A stretch of 6,663 nucleotides of DNA from Candidatus Woesearchaeota archaeon (GTDB lineage: Archaea > Nanobdellota > Nanobdellia > Woesearchaeales > UBA11576): assembly GCA_019322385.1 (NCBI GenBank), contig JAHWIS010000047.1, forward strand, positions 1-6,663, in the 5' to 3' direction. A program made the translations under genes and the position numbers. This document shows positions 3,160 to 6,663 of this stretch, piece after piece (positions within the stretch are counted from its first letter, which is position 1; each line of letters opens with the position of its first letter). The notes beneath the pieces are model-generated. The model saw only the letters and a list, made by a program, of their open reading frames with translations, did not search any database and was not told the DNA's origin.

Positions 3160-6021
3160 ATGAGCGAGAATGATGACAGACCAACAGCTGCAGATGTTAT
3201 CGATAAGGTAAATGAACTCCTAGGAAAAAAGGTCACAAAGGTAGTTGAAAAAACCAAGAAAAAAATCCAAAAGGGGAAAGGTAAAAAACAAACCCCGCAA
3301 GAAGAAGCAAAAAGCATCGAAGCGCAAGTAATAATTGAAGAAGCCAGGATAGAATGCGACCACTGGCCTGTTGATGTTGCAGCAAAATACATGTGGGAAG
3401 AACGGAACTCATACATTCAAAAGCATGACGGAAAGATTCCACAGACCTGGGAGCAGCTGTTGAATGAAGAAGGTTATGAAGGCCCTTCAAGAAGATATCT
3501 TGTTTCTAATTTCGGCAAGTTCAATATGATCATGGGCGCGCTTGAGTTTGATTTAGAAGGCACCATGGAAATGCTCAGGGGAGATTCACAGGCATTTGTT
3601 CCTGAAGAGGAACTGGATCCACTCGCGACCTGCGCGCAGCAGTCAGAGATAGACACACATCCTGATCCTCGATTCGCTGAACCGACACTGCCATACGCAG
3701 AACAACCCTTGAAAGAGGCAGTCCCGAATAGCGGATTTCCAGAACCTGAAGTAGAAGATGTGCCAGACTCATTGGGCAGCGCAGTCAATAGTGTCCTCAA
3801 TGGAGAGATCGTGACGGATAATGTTCCTGCTGTCGTGGAAAGCCCTGCAATCGTCGAGAGTGTTGAAGCTGAACAGAAAGTTAAAGTCATAGATGCTGCA
3901 AGCACACTACCTCCAGAAACACCTCAGAAAACTCCAGCAGAGATTCTTGAAGAGAAGATCTTAGGGCCTAAAGAAAAGGATACAGTCTCGGTAGATGGCA
4001 ATGAATACGAAGTTGTGCAGCCAGTGGAAGCAGCAGATAATGTTCCTTCTCTTAATGATGACAAAAAAGAAGCACCAGCACTCCTGTCCTCAGATTACTT
4101 CGAGTTAGAAGAACGCACAGATGGCATGAGCCCAGGCCTGCCTCCTGGCGGCGGAACAGAAGTGCTTGAAAGTATCTTTGATGATACAGAAACAATTGCT
4201 GAATCCGGCGATAAGCCTATCTATCCTGATTTCGAAGAGACATCTCCTGAAATGCCTGCATTGCAGCCTGAAGAACAACCTAAACAGGAAGTGAAACCGA
4301 TACCTGATCTTTCTGAACCCGACGAGGATCCTACATTAGAACAGACTCCTGAAGAACGTGAGGAAATGACTGCACTGACAAGAAATGGTGCGCAGGACGC
4401 TTCTGAGAAAAGGGAGTATATTCGTGAAGTTTCTGAAGATGAGACCCAGCCTGAAGAGCCTAAAGAGAGCACAGCTGTTGTAGTAAGGCCTGAAAAACAG
4501 AATGGTAATGGCATTGACGGTCTGCAGAATATGTTAGAATCATGGGAAGAGAAGCACAAGCATGTTAAAGAGCAGCCTACTGAAGAGAAGCCTGCTGAAG
4601 TAGACCTTGAAAAACCCGGATCTTATCTTCTGGCAGGAGAAAAGATCCCTAATCAAGAAGATGATAAGCCTGAGTTCGCAACCGGCGGCGGAAGTGGTGG
4701 AGGCGGCGGAGGCTCTTATGACGACAGAGACAAGAAAAGCCGATTCGGCATTTTTGCAGGCATAGCTACATTTACAATCGCAGGGCTGATAGGTCTTTAC
4801 GCACTGCTTTCAGACAATAATGGCAAAGGTGCAGAAGATGATAAAGTGCCTGCAAAAGAAGAGACTATGCAACACAAGGCAAAACCAGAGTTTGAATCAG
4901 AGGCTTGGGAAAACACATGCAGGGTTGCTGCTACCGAGGACATAAGAGATCTTGTGAGGGAGGATCACCCTCTTTCAAAGAATCATGATTACAATCTTTC
5001 TTCTGACGGAAAGAAAGTCATCTCAAACCAAGGCGTCATAAACGCAGCATACTGGTACGGTACAAGGAAGTTCGGGAAAGGCGTTATGCAGTGGTGGAGA
5101 GGCGGCTATGGTACAGAAAGACAGAAAGATATGGCAACGAAATGGTTGGCGCAGTACGGGATAGATATTGATGACCTTATTGCTAACAGGTCTACAGAAT
5201 TCGACGGCAGCCTTGTAAGCACAGACATGGTACACGAGTCTGTTGTAGAAGAGTGCAGAGCTCCAGATGACGCAGTTGAGCCTGAAAAAGTTCCTGCCAC
5301 CCCTGATGTTGAGTATTATGAAGACGCAGATCCAGACAAGGGCGCATTTAATATGATACATGACGGCATGATAAAGACTGTCAAGGCAAAGGTCGCAGAA
5401 GCACAGGAAGCAAAGCTTGACGACATGATTCCAATAGATGTCGAAGAGCCTATTGACGAAGATGAAGAGCTTGTGCCTATACGATTCGAAGAGCCTATTG
5501 AAGAGTCCGCATGGCTTGATGAGCAGATACCTATAGATGTCGAAGAGCCAGTATATGATGATAATATTGATGATGAAGTGTCGCTTGATGTTGAGCTCAC
5601 ACCAGATAGCTTTGCGCCTGAAGACAGAGAAGCCATCGCAGACACGTTCAAGGATGCTTATTTCGGCAAGGCAATGCCTGTTGAGAACATTGCCATGTTC
5701 TACAAAGGAGTCACTCCAGAGCTTGCAAAGCAGATATATGCTGAGCAGATGGCCAATGATCCAGAATACGATGATGATTACATCCCGATCACAGAGACAG
5801 ATCCTATGACAGAGATAGAGTACAAGATCAAGGAGATAGATGAAACAATCGCAGAGCTCACCAGTCCTGAACATGAGCAGAGGCATGTTGAATATGTGGC
5901 ATCGCTGGATAGCCTTGAAAAAGACATGGAAAACACAGGAAAAATGCTTGAAGAACTGGAGAACAGGCTTGACTATGAGAGCCCAGAAAGCCAGGAAACA
6001 GACATTAGAGAGGCTGCTTAA
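3160..6021 (+). CDS. Large single-span membrane protein with HNR-like N-terminal domain, function unknown
   Basis: I do not recognise this 953-residue protein as a whole. Numbered from ATG 3160, a Lys-rich segment (23-43) is followed by a small domain at about 68-130 whose GKIP...GPS...FGKFN spacing resembles the homing-endonuclease-associated repeat (HNR, a DNA-binding HTH-like unit). Residues about 140-500 are acidic, Pro-rich and probably disordered. A Gly/Ser hinge (509-519) leads to one transmembrane helix (529-550). Basic DKKSR before the helix and acidic residues after it predict N-terminus inside, about 400 residues outside. The outer part has an aromatic-rich domain between Cys587 and Cys699, a DVEEP-type repeat (757-801) and a helical coiled-coil tail (about 883-939). 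No signal peptide is visible. An in-frame TTG at 3148 would add four residues; I prefer the ATG because GGGGGA lies just upstream. It has its own promoter and a structured leader. A membrane-anchored nucleic-acid-binding or surface-linker role is speculative. Confidence 0.85.
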   Translation: MSENDDRPTAADVIDKVNELLGKKVTKVVEKTKKKIQKGKGKKQTPQEEAKSIEAQVIIEEARIECDHWPVDVAAKYMWEERNSYIQKHDGKIPQTWEQLLNEEGYEGPSRRYLVSNFGKFNMIMGALEFDLEGTMEMLRGDSQAFVPEEELDPLATCAQQSEIDTHPDPRFAEPTLPYAEQPLKEAVPNSGFPEPEVEDVPDSLGSAVNSVLNGEIVTDNVPAVVESPAIVESVEAEQKVKVIDAASTLPPETPQKTPAEILEEKILGPKEKDTVSVDGNEYEVVQPVEAADNVPSLNDDKKEAPALLSSDYFELEERTDGMSPGLPPGGGTEVLESIFDDTETIAESGDKPIYPDFEETSPEMPALQPEEQPKQEVKPIPDLSEPDEDPTLEQTPEEREEMTALTRNGAQDASEKREYIREVSEDETQPEEPKESTAVVVRPEKQNGNGIDGLQNMLESWEEKHKHVKEQPTEEKPAEVDLEKPGSYLLAGEKIPNQEDDKPEFATGGGSGGGGGGSYDDRDKKSRFGIFAGIATFTIAGLIGLYALLSDNNGKGAEDDKVPAKEETMQHKAKPEFESEAWENTCRVAATEDIRDLVREDHPLSKNHDYNLSSDGKKVISNQGVINAAYWYGTRKFGKGVMQWWRGGYGTERQKDMATKWLAQYGIDIDDLIANRSTEFDGSLVSTDMVHESVVEECRAPDDAVEPEKVPATPDVEYYEDADPDKGAFNMIHDGMIKTVKAKVAEAQEAKLDDMIPIDVEEPIDEDEELVPIRFEEPIEESAWLDEQIPIDVEEPVYDDNIDDEVSLDVELTPDSFAPEDREAIADTFKDAYFGKAMPVENIAMFYKGVTPELAKQIYAEQMANDPEYDDDYIPITETDPMTEIEYKIKEIDETIAELTSPEHEQRHVEYVASLDSLEKDMENTGKMLEELENRLDYESPESQETDIREAA
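5428..5562 (+). repeat. Degenerate DVEEP-type protein repeat in the 953-aa gene
   Basis: The translated units IPIDVEEPID, VPIRFEEPIEES and IPIDVEEPVYDD (residues 757-801, with a weaker VSLDVELTPD after) recur at intervals of 15-18 residues. The DNA shares TTCGAAGAGCCTATTGA or GTCGAAGAGCC cores. The pattern of alternating hydrophobic residues then EEP suggests short strands or linear binding motifs on an acidic stalk. Confidence 0.75.
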
Positions 6022-6044
6022 AAAGGGTGTTTTGACTACTCGAG

Positions 6045-6074
6045 AGTGACTAATAAACGAAAGGTTTAAATATA
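6045..6074 (+). promoter_or_regulatory. Promoter of the second large gene
   Basis: TTTAAATATA (6065-6074) is a strong TATA box. It is preceded by AGTGACTAATAAACGAAA (6045-6062), which contains the BRE-like CGAAA and matches the box at 3020-3037 in 15 of 18 positions. Transcription should start near 6096, leaving a leader of about 95 bases before the ATG at 6193. Confidence 0.7.
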
Positions 6075-6098
6075 ATCAACGCTTTCTAATATGGGTCT

Positions 6099-6134
6099 AG
6101 GCAATATAGATATTACCCTTTTCTACGATTGCCT
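6099..6134 (+). promoter_or_regulatory. Leader stem-loop AGGCAAT/ATTGCCT
   Basis: AGGCAAT (6099-6105) and ATTGCCT (6128-6134) are perfect complements enclosing a 22-base loop. The stem begins at or just after the predicted transcription start and so would cap the 5' end of the mRNA. The rest of the leader (6135-6192) shows no further strong structure, only GGTG at 6183-6186 as a weak Shine-Dalgarno. Confidence 0.4.
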
Positions 6135-6192
6135 TAAAAGAGCTGTCTCCGATTACTCATAGTAGTACAGAAATAAGGATGTGGTGTTGAGC

Positions 6193-6663
6193 ATGGGCGA
6201 AGGAATAAACGAAGGAAACGACAAGCTGACTTCAATAGTCAGGAAAGAGGCAGACAATCTTTCTGTTAAAGATGATGTTCTTGACAATAGATTCGGCTGG
6301 GAAGTCCCGCCAGTAAAGGATGGAATACCTGGCGCTGTTGCAAGGATTGTACCTCCTGCAAAGGTCTATCAGAAAGACGGAAAAGTACACATCGATGGAG
6401 AGCTCTCAAAGTCTGCACTTATTGAAGCGCTTGTGAAATACAAGTTCAGTGACAGCAATGCAAAACTTCCTAATTCTAATGAATGGTATAACAACTTCAG
6501 GGTCAATGGCAAGAGAGTCAATTCTGCACGCGTAAGAGAGGACGCACATGTAAGCGACCAGAGCTGGAGCGAGATACTCCAGACTGCAGAGCACATATAT
6601 CATCTTAACAAGCTCGGACATAAAGAAGATGTTAATTTCTCTGAATTCAACTGGGAAGAGCTA
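6193..6663 (+). CDS. Unrecognised protein, N-terminal part only (cut by window edge)
   Basis: An open frame starts at ATG 6193 and is still open after 157 codons at 6663, so full length is unknown. GGTG (6183-6186) 6 bases upstream may be a weak Shine-Dalgarno; in-frame GTG 6181, GTG 6184 and TTG 6187 are possible but less likely starts. Residues 1-30 are charged and helical, without a signal peptide. Residues 35-70 include a Pro/Val-rich stretch (WEVPPVKDGIPGAVARIVPP) and KVHIDGE. Residues about 72-133 have the order SKSALIEAL, AKLPN, VNSARV and SWSEIL, which resembles the helix-P-S-W layout of the HNR-like unit in the preceding protein, though weakly. The gene stands 171 bases after the 953-aa gene and has its own closely related promoter, so the two may be co-regulated. 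Function is unknown. Confidence 0.8.
   Translation, partial: MGEGINEGNDKLTSIVRKEADNLSVKDDVLDNRFGWEVPPVKDGIPGAVARIVPPAKVYQKDGKVHIDGELSKSALIEALVKYKFSDSNAKLPNSNEWYNNFRVNGKRVNSARVREDAHVSDQSWSEILQTAEHIYHLNKLGHKEDVNFSEFNWEEL

Noticed and set aside
3144..3173. Nine-codon upstream frame (ATG 3144 to TGA 3171) overlapping the start of the 953-aa gene
   Set aside because: Could be a regulatory uORF, but it has no Shine-Dalgarno and such tiny frames arise often by chance.
5023..5886. 287-codon minus-strand frame opposite the 953-aa gene
   Set aside because: Cys/Ile/Tyr-rich sequence with no recognisable domain, no promoter or Shine-Dalgarno seen. It lies fully within a + strand gene whose composition explains the lack of stops.
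5537..6049. Two short + strand frames overlapping the end of the 953-aa gene
   Set aside because: Out-of-frame readings of acidic codons with no ribosome-binding site and no family resemblance.
6022..6060. Terminator after the 953-aa gene
   Set aside because: Only one TTTT run (6030-6033) and no stem; too weak to call, so some read-through into the next gene is possible.
1..6663. tRNA, rRNA, CRISPR array or insertion sequence
   Set aside because: No cloverleaf-like sequence, regular direct repeats with spacers, terminal inverted repeats or transposase motifs were seen in either strand.

Overview
The window looks like the chromosome of an archaeon, possibly from a DPANN-type lineage. The signs are a prefoldin alpha subunit gene directly followed by the SRP receptor gene ftsY (a classic archaeal pairing at the end of a ribosomal-protein operon), TATA-box promoters of the type T/A-rich box with an A-rich BRE, an oligo-T terminator, and Shine-Dalgarno motifs at some starts. 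The lineage assignment is an inference from gene style (acidic low-complexity regions, large unrecognised proteins), not from a marker gene. All genes found are on the + strand.

Region 1 (1-2466) is a tightly packed operon tail. It holds the last 16 codons of an unidentified basic-tailed protein, a 56-residue hypothetical protein started by an ATGA overlap, prefoldin alpha (pfdA) and ftsY. The spacings are -4, +15 and +2 bases, so translation is probably coupled. Prefoldin holds nascent chains and FtsY docks ribosome-nascent chain complexes at the membrane, so the operon serves the fate of newly made proteins. FtsY is unusual: its roughly 295-residue acidic arm carries two internal copies of a Glu/Lys block, three separate GFF-type amphipathic membrane-anchor motifs and one non-acidic SAP-like island.

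Region 2 (2467-2943) is a single-gene unit: TATA box, strong Shine-Dalgarno, a 125-residue multi-pass membrane protein of the DUF4870/Tic20-like type, then a T-rich terminator.

Region 3 (2944-6663) is the accessory-looking part. Two large unrecognised genes each have their own promoter and a leader of about 90 bases. The first (3160-6021, 953 aa) is a one-span membrane protein with a basic N-terminus, a small domain resembling the homing-endonuclease-associated repeat (HNR), a long acidic/proline-rich arm, a Gly-rich hinge, one transmembrane helix, a domain bracketed by two cysteines, a DVEEP-type repeat and a C-terminal coiled coil. The second (6193 to the window edge) is cut off after 157 residues. 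Its promoter shares an 18-base upstream box (15/18 identical) and a CTAATA motif with the first, and its N-terminus may hold a divergent relative of the same HNR-like domain. The pair is the best candidate here for an undescribed co-regulated system, but its function cannot be read from the sequence.
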